From: Maribacter dokdonensis DSW-8
GTDB lineage: Bacteria; Bacteroidota; Bacteroidia; Flavobacteriales; Flavobacteriaceae
DNA length: 64,000 bases
Assembly (NCBI RefSeq): GCF_001447995.1
Contig: NZ_LDPE01000004.1
Location: forward strand, 124,001 to 188,000
Reading direction: 5' to 3'
Shown here: positions 20,196-29,439 of the stretch, in pieces
Numbering within the stretch: position 1 is the first letter of the stretch
Layout of the letters: each line of letters opens with the position of its first letter
Notes under the pieces: model-generated
Told to the model about the DNA's origin: nothing
Databases searched by the model: none
Seen by the model: the letters and a program-made list of their open reading frames with translations, nothing else
Made by a program: the position numbers and the translations under genes

Positions 20196-20499
20196 AGTTT
20201 GTTAATTTTCAGTTACTGCAATATTTAAAAAAATGTTAAATTTTTACGATACATATGATTTAGAGAGCAGTACATATGGTTTTTGAAATAATAAATGGTA
20301 GTATTTTGGCGAATTGATAAAATTTGTGGTAAGCCATTAACCATCTGTGTTATCTGTGGTTGAATTGATTATGTGATATTTTAGGCCTATGCTAAGACTT
20401 TGAACAGCCTATTATGATCATTGGATGTAATTGTATGCTGTAGTGGAATTATTGACGAAATATGACAAGCAAGAATGCATAGGCACTTACTACAGCGCC
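20196..20499 (-). promoter_or_regulatory. Upstream region of susC with a 21-base-spaced direct repeat
   Basis: A 304-base gene-free stretch. Two copies of ACATATGRTTT start at 20251 and 20272, exactly 21 bases apart, which places them on the same face of the helix as in many AraC-family operators. An AraC regulator gene lies at the head of this minus-strand group (23771-24643). No convincing Bacteroidetes -7/-33 promoter pair was found by eye. Confidence 0.45.
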
Positions 20500-22359
20500 T
20501 TAGTTCTTGGTTCGGGTTAATAGTATTACCCAATCTCCTTGACTTTTCTTTGGTGCACTGCCCAAATCTACCTTTTGACCGCCTTGCACTTTTTTTATTT
20601 TTGAAGAAATTAATTTTCTCCCAATTTTTGGGTTGTACCACATTACTTTATACGGGTAATTAGATTCACTTAAGTCAAGGTTCGCCGTAATTGCGCTGTT
20701 GAGGTATACCACATAAGTATGGTTTTGTTTTGCCAAGCAGTATATGGTATTGTCGTTGTCCTTGTTGCCAACCAGTTCATTATGGTTGGTCATGTTCCAG
20801 TATTCAATATTGTTATTGGCAAAGAATTGTAAAGCATTATGGGCTTGATCCCAGAATAAATCACGTGAACGGTAATCTTCGCAGGTCAGGTCAGAATGTT
20901 CATGCTTGTATCCAAAATACCATTCGTTTCCCCAGCCGCCAGCCATAAGTGTTCCCCACAGTCCATTTCTTCTGGCTAGATCATGATTTGGGTTTTCGGT
21001 ATCAGGTAACAGGGCATGTTGAGCGTCCCCTGGCTCATCTACGGCAACTGCCCATTGCTTGCCCGCATTTTTTGAAGCGGACAGCCAATGCAGTACTTCT
21101 TTATGGATACTTGCAAAATCCGCTCTATGTGTTTGCACAGAAGGTCCGGTGATACCAGAATCAAGTCCTAATAAATCGTCGAATTTTATGCCGTTATGTA
21201 TTACCAAATGATGATTGTAAGGATCGTGGTTTTTAAAATAATGAGCCATTGCCAAGCGCTGCATAGTATCTTGTGGCGGGGTAGTAGGGTTTTTTACCCA
21301 TTCACCATTTTCTTCGCAAAGATTCCAGTTGAGGGCCAGGTGATGTCCAAAACGCGCAATTAATTCTCTGTAATATAATTTACTGTTGGCACCAACCCCA
21401 CCATTATCCAACAAGCCTTGGTTTTCTACTTCTAAGGTTTTAAAGTGTAAAAACAATCCCATTTTCTGGGCATGGCTAAATACTATTTCCCATTGGTCCA
21501 GTTTAGAAACATCCATACGATCCCAAGTATTGTAATCAACGTAGGGAAACACATTTTTGTCATCACCCTTAATATTGTTCGTTATGAAAGAAAACGCATT
21601 AAGGCCTTTGCTAGATAAATAATTAAGTGCGCCGATCATTCCTTTGCCCTTATCATCTTTCCAAACAGGGTCATCGGTTTTCCAATCTTGAATATGTGGC
21701 GACCATGTTTTTATAAAATTATCTCCATGGCCGTCATTATGAAAAGTACCGTCAAAATCTGCATATGCCAGAAAGTTCTCAGGTGCATCTGCACCTTGTT
21801 TTAAGAAGTATTCATTGGTTTCCGCAAATTTTAAATAACGCTCACCAACATGTTGTAATCTACCCTTTGCCCTAAAGTCTTTACCTTCTTTATCGGTTTT
21901 TGAGATGGTAAAACTGCCTTCATGACCATCCATAAATTCTGCGCTTACACCGGTATCTATTTTATCGCTTACAGCGCTCCAGTTTCCTTTTCTAAAATCA
22001 ACTTTATAATTCCATTCTCCTATTTCATCTGGGGCAAAATGAACTTTCCATTTATTACCGGCTGTTGCAGAGGTCTCACCTGCATTTCCATCCGCAGCAA
22101 AATATCCTGGTACTAGATAAGTTTTATTGGTGGTACTGTGCGTAAAAAGAACGTTGAGCCTGTAATTTGTAAAAGGGTTGAAATCTGCATCTTCAGAAGA
22201 CTGTGGTCCATCAAAAATTATAGTGACTTTATGCCATTTTTTAAGCTCTCCTTGTAGCTGGTAATCAATATTCTTAGGGCTTTCTTGAGCGTACAATTGG
22301 TTTGCAAAAAAGTAGCTTAAAAATAGGAGTACAGTAATAATGATCTTAGAGCGTATCAT
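20500..22359 (-). CDS. DUF5060-containing putative glycoside hydrolase
   Basis: Exported protein of about 619 residues, starting at the ATG at 22359. The longer reading to 22416 overlaps the previous gene and places 19 charged residues before the signal peptide MIRSKIIITVLLF...LYAQ. Domain order by eye: N-terminal DUF5060-like beta-sandwich (about 30-125, WHKVTIIFDGP, FAPDEIGEWNYKVDF), a (beta/alpha)8-type catalytic region (about 150-520), and a C-terminal beta-sandwich (about 535-619). Candidate catalytic acids for a retaining enzyme are the Glu pair in WNLCEENGEW and the Glu in AVAVDEPGD, spaced as in clan A hydrolases. The substrate is unknown; placement between GH117 and susC suggests an agar or porphyran side-group or linkage. 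I do not assign a CAZy family. Confidence 0.7.
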   Translation of the reverse strand: MIRSKIIITVLLFLSYFFANQLYAQESPKNIDYQLQGELKKWHKVTIIFDGPQSSEDADFNPFTNYRLNVLFTHSTTNKTYLVPGYFAADGNAGETSATAGNKWKVHFAPDEIGEWNYKVDFRKGNWSAVSDKIDTGVSAEFMDGHEGSFTISKTDKEGKDFRAKGRLQHVGERYLKFAETNEYFLKQGADAPENFLAYADFDGTFHNDGHGDNFIKTWSPHIQDWKTDDPVWKDDKGKGMIGALNYLSSKGLNAFSFITNNIKGDDKNVFPYVDYNTWDRMDVSKLDQWEIVFSHAQKMGLFLHFKTLEVENQGLLDNGGVGANSKLYYRELIARFGHHLALNWNLCEENGEWVKNPTTPPQDTMQRLAMAHYFKNHDPYNHHLVIHNGIKFDDLLGLDSGITGPSVQTHRADFASIHKEVLHWLSASKNAGKQWAVAVDEPGDAQHALLPDTENPNHDLARRNGLWGTLMAGGWGNEWYFGYKHEHSDLTCEDYRSRDLFWDQAHNALQFFANNNIEYWNMTNHNELVGNKDNDNTIYCLAKQNHTYVVYLNSAITANLDLSESNYPYKVMWYNPKIGRKLISSKIKKVQGGQKVDLGSAPKKSQGDWVILLTRTKN

Positions 22360-22381
22360 GGCAACAGTATTGGTTAAAACT

Positions 22382-23635
22382 TTATTTTTCTTTAAGGGCT
22401 TTGTTTTGAGCCTCAATACGTTCTTGTTGCTTTTTGCTTAATCCGTATTCATAATAATCGCTTGGTTTGTAATGCCAAATATTTGAATGTGTTTTCATTT
22501 CTTGATCATCCACATCTAGGCTAAGATCACAATCAAATCGCATTAAAATAGAATGTTGTTTGCCTTTTGTACCTGCGGTTATGGCATGCGATATTCCCCA
22601 AGAGATACCCTTGCCATAATCTGTATTGGTAAATGCATCCGGCACATACGGTCCGCCGGCAATTGGCATTAATGAATTGGTAATAGCGGCTATGGAGAAA
22701 TTTACTCCGTCAGGAGCGTATTGTATAGTAAAATGTTCGTTACCGTCTTTGATGACTAAAGCCGCAATACCCTCTTTAAAAGGAAATAAAGTGGTTTCAT
22801 GACCTGAATTCAAAACCGGATTTAATGGGTTCTTTGTAAAAGGACCAAGTGGATTATCGGCTGTAGCTAACCCCTGCATACGTACTAATCTAGGGTCGCC
22901 ATCAAAATCTGACTTATAATACAGATAAATTTTATCGTTGTAAACAAGTGGGTATGGGTCGTGAATGGAAAATTGGTCCCATTCTCCTTTTCCACCATTG
23001 GGTATTACGATTTTGTTGTGGGCTGTCCAAGGCCCGTCAGGTGAATCGGCATATGACACGGCAACAGGGCAATCATCGCCTCTTTTGCCACTGGCTTCCA
23101 TAAAACCTTGATAATACAAATAGTACTTTCCTTTATAAACTAAAATATCTGTAGTTGAAACAGATCGCCATCCTACGTTAGGTTTTTCCGGTCTTTCTAT
23201 GGCTACACCTTGTTCTTTCCAAGTAATGCCATCTTCGCTTGTGGCATACCAAATTTCGGCAAGGTCCCAGTCGCTAGAAGGTATGGTGTCATTACTTTTG
23301 GCCGCACCTTGTGGAGGTGTACTGGTATTTCTATAAGTATACCAAACATAATATTTACCGTTATGAAATATAACCTTTGATGGATCTCTTCTTGATATTG
23401 TGCCATCGCCATTGCTATAATCCAACCCTTTTAATTCGGTATATTTAAATTGGGAATATAGCTCGTTATCTTCTGGGCGTGGAGCTAAATATTGATCATA
23501 GTTACGTTGCATTGCCAAGCTTAGCGGTTGGTCAGGTTTCTCCTTAGGTAGATGAAACGGAAAAGCTTTTTGGGCATTCAAAGAACAACCTAAAAAGCCA
23601 GAACAAAGTAGTAAAGTAATGCGCTTAAAAGCCAT
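22382..23635 (-). CDS. GH117-family protein, divergent clade
   Basis: Third GH117-like protein of the window, 417 residues, with an N-terminal export signal (about residues 1-22; either cleaved after LNA or lipidated at the Cys in FLGC). It keeps the GH117 acidic sites in ISRRDPSKVI, FSIHDPYPLV and NSGHETTLFP, but is clearly different from the two close paralogues at 7.1 and 46.1 kb and has extra residues around 110-125 and a longer C terminus. In Zobellia a divergent GH117 has been reported without activity on neoagaro-oligosaccharides, so this one may act on another alpha-linked sugar such as a modified anhydrogalactose or L-galactose. It lies 22 bases upstream of the DUF5060 gene, so the two probably act together. 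Confidence 0.85.
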   Translation of the reverse strand: MAFKRITLLLCSGFLGCSLNAQKAFPFHLPKEKPDQPLSLAMQRNYDQYLAPRPEDNELYSQFKYTELKGLDYSNGDGTISRRDPSKVIFHNGKYYVWYTYRNTSTPPQGAAKSNDTIPSSDWDLAEIWYATSEDGITWKEQGVAIERPEKPNVGWRSVSTTDILVYKGKYYLYYQGFMEASGKRGDDCPVAVSYADSPDGPWTAHNKIVIPNGGKGEWDQFSIHDPYPLVYNDKIYLYYKSDFDGDPRLVRMQGLATADNPLGPFTKNPLNPVLNSGHETTLFPFKEGIAALVIKDGNEHFTIQYAPDGVNFSIAAITNSLMPIAGGPYVPDAFTNTDYGKGISWGISHAITAGTKGKQHSILMRFDCDLSLDVDDQEMKTHSNIWHYKPSDYYEYGLSKKQQERIEAQNKALKEK

Positions 23636-23719
23636 AATTAAATAGTGTGTTTGATTATGTTTTCAAGATAATGCAAATACAACCCGTTTAAATTAAGCAT
23701 AGAAGGCATTATTGCAACA

Positions 23720-23734
23720 AGTGTTCAAAACACT
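23720..23734 (-). promoter_or_regulatory. Palindrome upstream of the GH117/DUF5060 genes
   Basis: AGTGTT-CAA-AACACT, a perfect inverted repeat with 6-base arms, lies 85-99 bases before the GH117 start in the gap after the AraC gene. It may be an operator or a small terminator of the AraC gene; there is no T-run. Confidence 0.35.
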
Positions 23735-23770
23735 ACCACAAATGATTATTGAATGTTTAAAACAACATTG

Positions 23771-24643
23771 TTAGGGAGTTATAGCTTGGTTTTTTCGATA
23801 TTTTCCCGGGGTAGTGCCGGTAATTTTTTTAAAGGTTCTGGAGAAGTAAGAGAAGTTTTCCATGCCTATTTTATGGGCTATTTCTTCTAGGGAATGGTTG
23901 GTGGTCCATAACAGTAATTGAGCACGTTCAATTCTTTTGGTCTGGATGTATTTTAAGGGTCTCATATTAAACTGTTGTAAAAACAACCTTGAAAAATGAT
24001 CTGTACTCATATGGTACTTTTTTGCCAAATCCTGTACTTCTAGGCTTTGGTTTAAATGTTCGGCAATATAAACAAGGACATCATTTAATCTACCAGTGGA
24101 AACATTGGCATTGGTTGCAGGTTCATTTTCAATAAAACGAGAAAGTAAAATGGTCAGTATACCTTGGGTCTCTAAATAACGTTGGGTGTTCATTTGGGCA
24201 TTGTCCTTGTTAAATTGCAAAAGTTTTTGCGGTTTATGTGAGTAAGCTTTTGGGTCACTGTTTACAATTTTTCTTTTTGGGTACATCTGTGTTAGGCGTT
24301 CAAAGAATAAATGATCCCCTTCTTTTAGGGGAACTTCATATCTAAAAGACCGTAAATTGTATATAGAAAGCCCGGGTCTTATTTCTTCAAAGAAACTGAT
24401 GTAAAACTGCTCATGATAATTTTCGCACTTGTACGTATTATATACATAGCTGGGTATAAGGTACATATGACCTTCTTTTAAAGTGTAGGTTCTGTTGTTG
24501 TGATAGAGGGTTGCAGACCCCTTGGTAACATAGCATAATCGGGTAAACGGACTTATTACATTATCAAAATTCCATGCTGTGTCAAGTTTGGCATAGCCGG
24601 AATGCAGTAAGCTTATTTTAAGGGATTGTAGTAGTTGAAGCAT
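23771..24643 (-). CDS. AraC family transcriptional regulator
   Basis: Cytosolic regulator of 290 residues. The N-terminal half (about 1-150) is a cupin-like ligand-binding domain (LYHNNRTYTLKEGHMYLIPS). The C-terminal double helix-turn-helix (about 185-285) is classic AraC: LEVQDLAKKYHMSTDHFSRLFLQ, then HSLEEIAHKIGMENFSYFSRTFKK and TGTTPGKYR. It is divergent from the Gfo/Idh/MocA gene (92 bases between starts) and heads the minus-strand GH117-DUF5060-susCD group, so it probably controls one or both. The sugar signal is not known. Confidence 0.92.
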   Translation of the reverse strand: MLQLLQSLKISLLHSGYAKLDTAWNFDNVISPFTRLCYVTKGSATLYHNNRTYTLKEGHMYLIPSYVYNTYKCENYHEQFYISFFEEIRPGLSIYNLRSFRYEVPLKEGDHLFFERLTQMYPKRKIVNSDPKAYSHKPQKLLQFNKDNAQMNTQRYLETQGILTILLSRFIENEPATNANVSTGRLNDVLVYIAEHLNQSLEVQDLAKKYHMSTDHFSRLFLQQFNMRPLKYIQTKRIERAQLLLWTTNHSLEEIAHKIGMENFSYFSRTFKKITGTTPGKYRKNQAITP

Positions 24644-24735
24644 AAATAAAACATTTGTTGCACTTAAAAGAATATATGTACAGGTGTCATCAGAACAAGT
24701 GAATTAACTTTAGTTACAACTAATTCAACGTACTG

Positions 24736-26073
24736 ATGAAAAAAGATAACAAACACTCTAAGGTGGTGAAAAAGTCGGAATTGAACAAAAATACTTTTCA
24801 AGTTTCAAGAAGAAGTTTTATTACAAAAACAGCTTTGGCCGCCGGGGCGGTTACAATTGTACCAAGACATGTGTTGGGAAAAGGATTTACTGCTCCCAGT
24901 GATAAAATTAACCTTGGTTTTATAGGATTGGGAAAACAATCTAGGGGGCTGGCAAAGAACTTTATAAAGAACAATGCCGAAATTATAGCTTGTTCAGATG
25001 TTTGGACTACCAAAAACGATTGGTTTAAAAATCACGTAGCTCAAAATCAGTTGGAGATAAACAATTCTAACAGAAAAAATACCCTGACCTCTTATATTGA
25101 CTATGCTGAATTACTTGAAAATTCAGCAATTGATGCAGTAGTAATTGCCTCGCCAGACCATTGGCATGCTAAACATGTAATGGATAGTTTAAAGGCGGAT
25201 AAGGATGTCTATTGCGAAAAACCGCTCTCTCATAATATAAAGGAAGGAAGGGAAATGGTGAAAGCCGTAGAACGATCTGGCCGGGTGTTGCAAGTGGGCA
25301 GCATGCAGCGTTCCTGGGATAATTTTAGAAAAGCTTGTGAATTGGTTAGAAATGGTCATTTAGGTGAAATTAAGCGAGTTGAGGTCAATGTAGGAGACCC
25401 TGCAAAGGCTTATAATTTAATGGAGGAAGCTATTCCAAATGAAATAGATTGGAACCATTGGTGCGGTCCTGCACCTCTGTTGAAATACAATCATAGGTTG
25501 GCACCATCTAGTAATGATGTTGATTTTTGGCCAGACTGGCGTTTGTTCCAAGAAACAGGTGGAGGTATACTTTCGGATTGGGGGGCGCATATGTTCGATA
25601 TTGTTCAGTGGGCTTTGGGGATGGATGAATCTGGACCTGTAGAATTTGTTCCGCCTACTGATCCTACTGCGGTAAGAGGTTTAAAAATGTATTATGCTAA
25701 TGGCGTTGAGGTAGAGCACAAAGATTTTGGCAGGGGTTGGGGTGTTCGCTTCTTTGGTAGTGAAGGTCAAATGGATATTAGTAGAGGGTATTTTGAAACC
25801 ACGCCAGCAAATTTGGTAGATACGGATTATGCTGCAATGAACATACAGTTGATTCATTCTGATAATCATTACGCCAATTGGTTAACTGCTATCAAAAATG
25901 GAGGAACACCAATTTGCAATGTAGAAACGGGACATAGAAGTGCCAGTATTTGTCACTTATCCAACATTGCATATAAATTAAATAGACCGTTAGTGTGGAA
26001 TCCTGAAAAAGAAAAATTTTACAAAGATTCCGAAGCGAATAAATTAAGGTCAAGAAAAGAACGAAAATTCTAA
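24736..26073 (+). CDS. Gfo/Idh/MocA family oxidoreductase with Tat signal
   Basis: NAD(P)-dependent oxidoreductase-fold protein of 445 residues, predicted periplasmic. A twin-arginine signal (SRRSFITKTALAAGA, about residues 24-38) lies after a charged lead of some 20 residues. The Rossmann domain starts at INLGFIGLGKQSRG; the family motif CEKPLSHN is present, and the C-terminal domain has the usual WHWCGPAP-type and GGGILSDWGAHMFD segments. Exported members of this family can hold their cofactor tightly and either oxidise sugars or act as NAD-dependent glycosidases (GH109-like). It is 106 bases before a run of haem and DUF proteins on the same strand and is divergent from an AraC regulator. 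Substrate unknown. Confidence 0.88.
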   Translation: MKKDNKHSKVVKKSELNKNTFQVSRRSFITKTALAAGAVTIVPRHVLGKGFTAPSDKINLGFIGLGKQSRGLAKNFIKNNAEIIACSDVWTTKNDWFKNHVAQNQLEINNSNRKNTLTSYIDYAELLENSAIDAVVIASPDHWHAKHVMDSLKADKDVYCEKPLSHNIKEGREMVKAVERSGRVLQVGSMQRSWDNFRKACELVRNGHLGEIKRVEVNVGDPAKAYNLMEEAIPNEIDWNHWCGPAPLLKYNHRLAPSSNDVDFWPDWRLFQETGGGILSDWGAHMFDIVQWALGMDESGPVEFVPPTDPTAVRGLKMYYANGVEVEHKDFGRGWGVRFFGSEGQMDISRGYFETTPANLVDTDYAAMNIQLIHSDNHYANWLTAIKNGGTPICNVETGHRSASICHLSNIAYKLNRPLVWNPEKEKFYKDSEANKLRSRKERKF

Positions 26074-26179
26074 GATGAATTTTTACATGTCGGAAATGTA
26101 CAATTATTAGCCTTTTTTGGGCATGGTGCAAAAGTAACTGTTCTTATAGATTTGACTTAACGGAAAACAACATATGTAA

Positions 26180-29100
26180 ATGCGAATGTTAAAACGATTT
26201 TTTCTCATACCAATAGTGGTGTTGGTAGTCTCTTGTGGCGGACCAGAGTTGCCAGAAGAAGTAGCGCTTGAATATGAGGCACTACCGAAAACATTAGATT
26301 TTAATCAGCATGTAAAACCTATTCTTTCAGATAAATGTTACCTATGTCACGGACCGGATGCCGGTAATATAAAAGGTGGATTGCAATTGCATTCCGCTGA
26401 GGCTGCATATTCGGAATTGTCTGAGAATCCCGGAAATTTTGCCATTGTACCCGGTAAGTTGGAAAAGAGTGAAATGTTTCATAGAATTATCACTACTAAT
26501 CCCAATCTGATCATGCCTTCTCCAGATTCCCACCTGTCCCTTACCAACAAGGAAAAAGCGATGTTGGTAAAATGGATAGAAGATGGTGCTGAGTATAAAG
26601 ATCATTGGGCATTTATAAAACCGGAAAAGCATAAGGTGCCTAAAATTATAAATGAAGATTTGGTAGCCAATCCTATAGATAATTTTGTTTTGGCCCAACT
26701 AGAGCCTTTAGATTTAAAATTATCGGAAAAGGCGGATAAGGAAACCTTGCTAAGGCGTGCGTCCATAGATTTAACGGGCTTACAGCCAACTCTAGAGCAA
26801 ATAGAAGAATTTGTAAACGATGAGTCGCCCAACGCTTTTGAAAAACAGGTAGACCGTATGTTGGCTTCAGAAAAATATGGAGAGCAACGCACGTTAGATT
26901 GGATGGATCTGGCACGATATGCAGATACACATGGGTATAGTGTAGACAGGTATCGGGATACGTCTCCTTGGCGAGATTGGGTGATCAAGTCATTCAATGA
27001 AAATATGCCATATGATCAGTTTATACTATGGCAGCTAGCAGGCGATATGCTACCAAATGCAACACGTGAACAGAAACTGGCAACCACCTTTAATCGTTTA
27101 CATCCGCAAAACATGGAGGGTGGTATCATTGATGAAGAATTTAGGGTAGAGTATGTTGCCGACCGCTCACATGTTGCCAGTCAGGGTTTTTTGGGTTTGA
27201 CCATGGAATGTGCCAAATGTCATGACCATAAATACGATCCTATTTCTCAAAAGAACTATTTTGAAATGTTCAGCTTCTTTAACAATGTTGATGAAACAGG
27301 CCTCATTTCTTGGGATAATGCTACGCCCGTTCCTGCTATGATGATTCCTACGGAAGATCAAGAAAAGGTGCTAGCATATTTAGAGACTCTGGTTAATGAA
27401 AAAGAAGAAAAAGTGGTTAAAACTGTTCAGACCGAAGCAGAAAAAGCGGAAGAATGGCTAAAACAGGAAAAATTTAAGAACATTTCAAACACTGAAAAAC
27501 CTGGTGATTTAGTTGTCGCAATGGATTTTGATCAAGGAAAATTATTGAATACAATTGGTGGTAATGGTAAGAACAACATTCGTATGCGCCAAGAATTTGT
27601 TGATAATGAAAAACCGGTTTTCAAAGAAGGTAGTAGGGGCAAGGGGTTGCTAATGGATGGTGATACTTGGTTGGATTTAGATAAAATAGGTATTTACCAA
27701 AGAGCGGAATCCTTTTCTATTGGAATAGAGGTGTTTGTGCCCAAAGACCTAGAAACCGGTGTTATTTTCCACAAAATGAATAGTCCAGAACTGCATAGTT
27801 TTAGAGGATATCACCTGAAGATAAAGGATAATAAGTTAGAAGCTTTATTAGCACATGTTTGGCCGGATAATGCATTGGTTGTAGAATCTGTAGAAGAAAT
27901 TCCGAAGGAAAAATGGGTACAATTGACCCTTACTTATAATGGAACAAGTAAAGCAGATGGAGTTTCCATTTATATGGACGGAAAAAAACTGCAAACCAAA
28001 ACCTTGTATGATAACCTATACAAAGACATCATCTTTCATGGATTGCAATTATATGAAAACAGCCCTATCATTGAACCGGGCTTGCGTATAGGTGCAGTAT
28101 GGCGAGGAAAAGGCATAGGTGGTGCCGTTGTGGATAACCTTATGGTTTTTGAAAAAGAATTGACACCTGTAGAAGTTTTGCAGATTTCCAATAAAGAGCA
28201 ATTATCGACTTTAAAAGAGAAGTCTTATGCCAATTTAACGGCAGATGAAAAATCTGAATTAAAGGAATATTACATATCGGTAAATTCTAGGTCATATAAG
28301 AAAGCTATAGAAGCTTTAGAAAAGGACCGTTTGGTACTTGCCGATAGTATGGATAATGTAAAACAGATAATGGTAATGAAAGAGAGCAAACAAAAAAGGC
28401 AGGCGTACCTTTTGGCTCGTGGGCAGTATGACCAACCTACCGATTCTGTTTTTCCAAATACACCGGAAGCGATATTTCCATTTTCCGATAAGTTCGAAAA
28501 AAATAGAATTGGTTTGGCCAATTGGATTACCGATAAGGATAATCCATTGACGGCCAGAGTTACGGTAAACCGGTATTGGCAGCATCTTTTTGGAACCGGA
28601 ATTGTAAAAACTGCCGAAGATTTTGGAAATCAGGGTGAATTACCATCACATCCTAAATTATTGGATTGGCTGGCCATTGAGTTCATGGAATCTGGGTGGG
28701 ACGTAAAGGCCTTGCATAAACTTATGGTAATGTCCAACACGTATCAACAAAACAGTATTGCCTCTAGCGAGTTACTGGAGCTAGATGGTGAAAACAGATT
28801 GTTGGCCAGAGGACCTTCCAAAAGATTATCCGGTGAAATGCTCAGGGATAATGCACTTTACGCTTCTGGTTTATTGAACGAAAAAATTGGGGGTGAGAGC
28901 GTGTACCCATATCAACCACCCGGATTATGGCGTGTCACCGGAGATGAATATGCACAGGGACAAGGAGAAGAACTTTATAGAAGAAGTATATACACCATTT
29001 GGAAAAGGGCGGTACCACACCCCACGATTTCAACTTTTGATGTCCCATCTCGTGATCTATGCACCACAAGAAGACAAGAAACCAACACCCCATTACAAGC

Positions 29101-29428
29101 GTTGGTGTTGCTGAACGACCCAACGTTTGTTGAGGTGGCCAGAGTACTCGGTAAAAAGATGATGGAATATGACAGCATTAAGCAGGGCATAGCCAAAACG
29201 TATAAAAAACTTACCGGCAAAACTATTAAGAAAGAAGAGTTGACCATATTAACGGAATTACAGCATACAGAATTTGAAAAGTTTAAGAACAACAAGGCAA
29301 AAGCACAAGGTTGGATAAGTATTGGTGAATATGCTATAGCGCCTACGGATGATATAGCTCTGGTAGCGGCCAATGCCGTTGTGGCATCAACGATTATCAA
29401 TTCTGATGCATTTATTACTAAACGATAA
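26180..29428 (+). CDS. DUF1549/DUF1553 lipoprotein with planctomycete-type cytochrome c domain and LamG-like insert
   Basis: Large lipoprotein of 1082 residues (lipobox VVSCG, about residue 20). Order: a PSCyt1-type cytochrome c domain with C53-x2-C56-H57 (CYLCHGPDAG); DUF1549 (about 145-350) ending in a second haem-like motif C344-x2-C347-H348 (MECAKCHDHKYDP); a LamG/concanavalin-like insert (about 440-665); then DUF1553 (about 770-1030, NRYWQHLFGTGIV, PSRDLCTTRRQETNTPLQALVLLNDP). This architecture is widespread in Planctomycetes and always occurs beside DUF1501 proteins, as here (12 bases downstream). The function is not established; a periplasmic, haem-linked redox step on a carbohydrate is a reasonable guess. 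Confidence 0.88.
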   Translation: MRMLKRFFLIPIVVLVVSCGGPELPEEVALEYEALPKTLDFNQHVKPILSDKCYLCHGPDAGNIKGGLQLHSAEAAYSELSENPGNFAIVPGKLEKSEMFHRIITTNPNLIMPSPDSHLSLTNKEKAMLVKWIEDGAEYKDHWAFIKPEKHKVPKIINEDLVANPIDNFVLAQLEPLDLKLSEKADKETLLRRASIDLTGLQPTLEQIEEFVNDESPNAFEKQVDRMLASEKYGEQRTLDWMDLARYADTHGYSVDRYRDTSPWRDWVIKSFNENMPYDQFILWQLAGDMLPNATREQKLATTFNRLHPQNMEGGIIDEEFRVEYVADRSHVASQGFLGLTMECAKCHDHKYDPISQKNYFEMFSFFNNVDETGLISWDNATPVPAMMIPTEDQEKVLAYLETLVNEKEEKVVKTVQTEAEKAEEWLKQEKFKNISNTEKPGDLVVAMDFDQGKLLNTIGGNGKNNIRMRQEFVDNEKPVFKEGSRGKGLLMDGDTWLDLDKIGIYQRAESFSIGIEVFVPKDLETGVIFHKMNSPELHSFRGYHLKIKDNKLEALLAHVWPDNALVVESVEEIPKEKWVQLTLTYNGTSKADGVSIYMDGKKLQTKTLYDNLYKDIIFHGLQLYENSPIIEPGLRIGAVWRGKGIGGAVVDNLMVFEKELTPVEVLQISNKEQLSTLKEKSYANLTADEKSELKEYYISVNSRSYKKAIEALEKDRLVLADSMDNVKQIMVMKESKQKRQAYLLARGQYDQPTDSVFPNTPEAIFPFSDKFEKNRIGLANWITDKDNPLTARVTVNRYWQHLFGTGIVKTAEDFGNQGELPSHPKLLDWLAIEFMESGWDVKALHKLMVMSNTYQQNSIASSELLELDGENRLLARGPSKRLSGEMLRDNALYASGLLNEKIGGESVYPYQPPGLWRVTGDEYAQGQGEELYRRSIYTIWKRAVPHPTISTFDVPSRDLCTTRRQETNTPLQALVLLNDPTFVEVARVLGKKMMEYDSIKQGIAKTYKKLTGKTIKKEELTILTELQHTEFEKFKNNKAKAQGWISIGEYAIAPTDDIALVAANAVVASTIINSDAFITKR

Positions 29429-29439
29429 AAAAGAATATT

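Noticed and set aside
22360..22416. Longer N terminus of the DUF5060 protein
   Set aside because: Adds 19 charged residues before a good signal peptide and overlaps the preceding gene; the ATG at 22359 avoids both.
24692..24730. Inverted repeat TGAATTA/TAATTCA between the AraC and Gfo/Idh/MocA genes
   Set aside because: Only 7 AT-rich bases per arm in an AT-rich gap; too likely by chance to list as an operator.
26342..26997. Overlapping minus-strand frames of 85-131 residues
   Set aside because: All antisense to the DUF1549 gene with no start signals or recognisable motifs.
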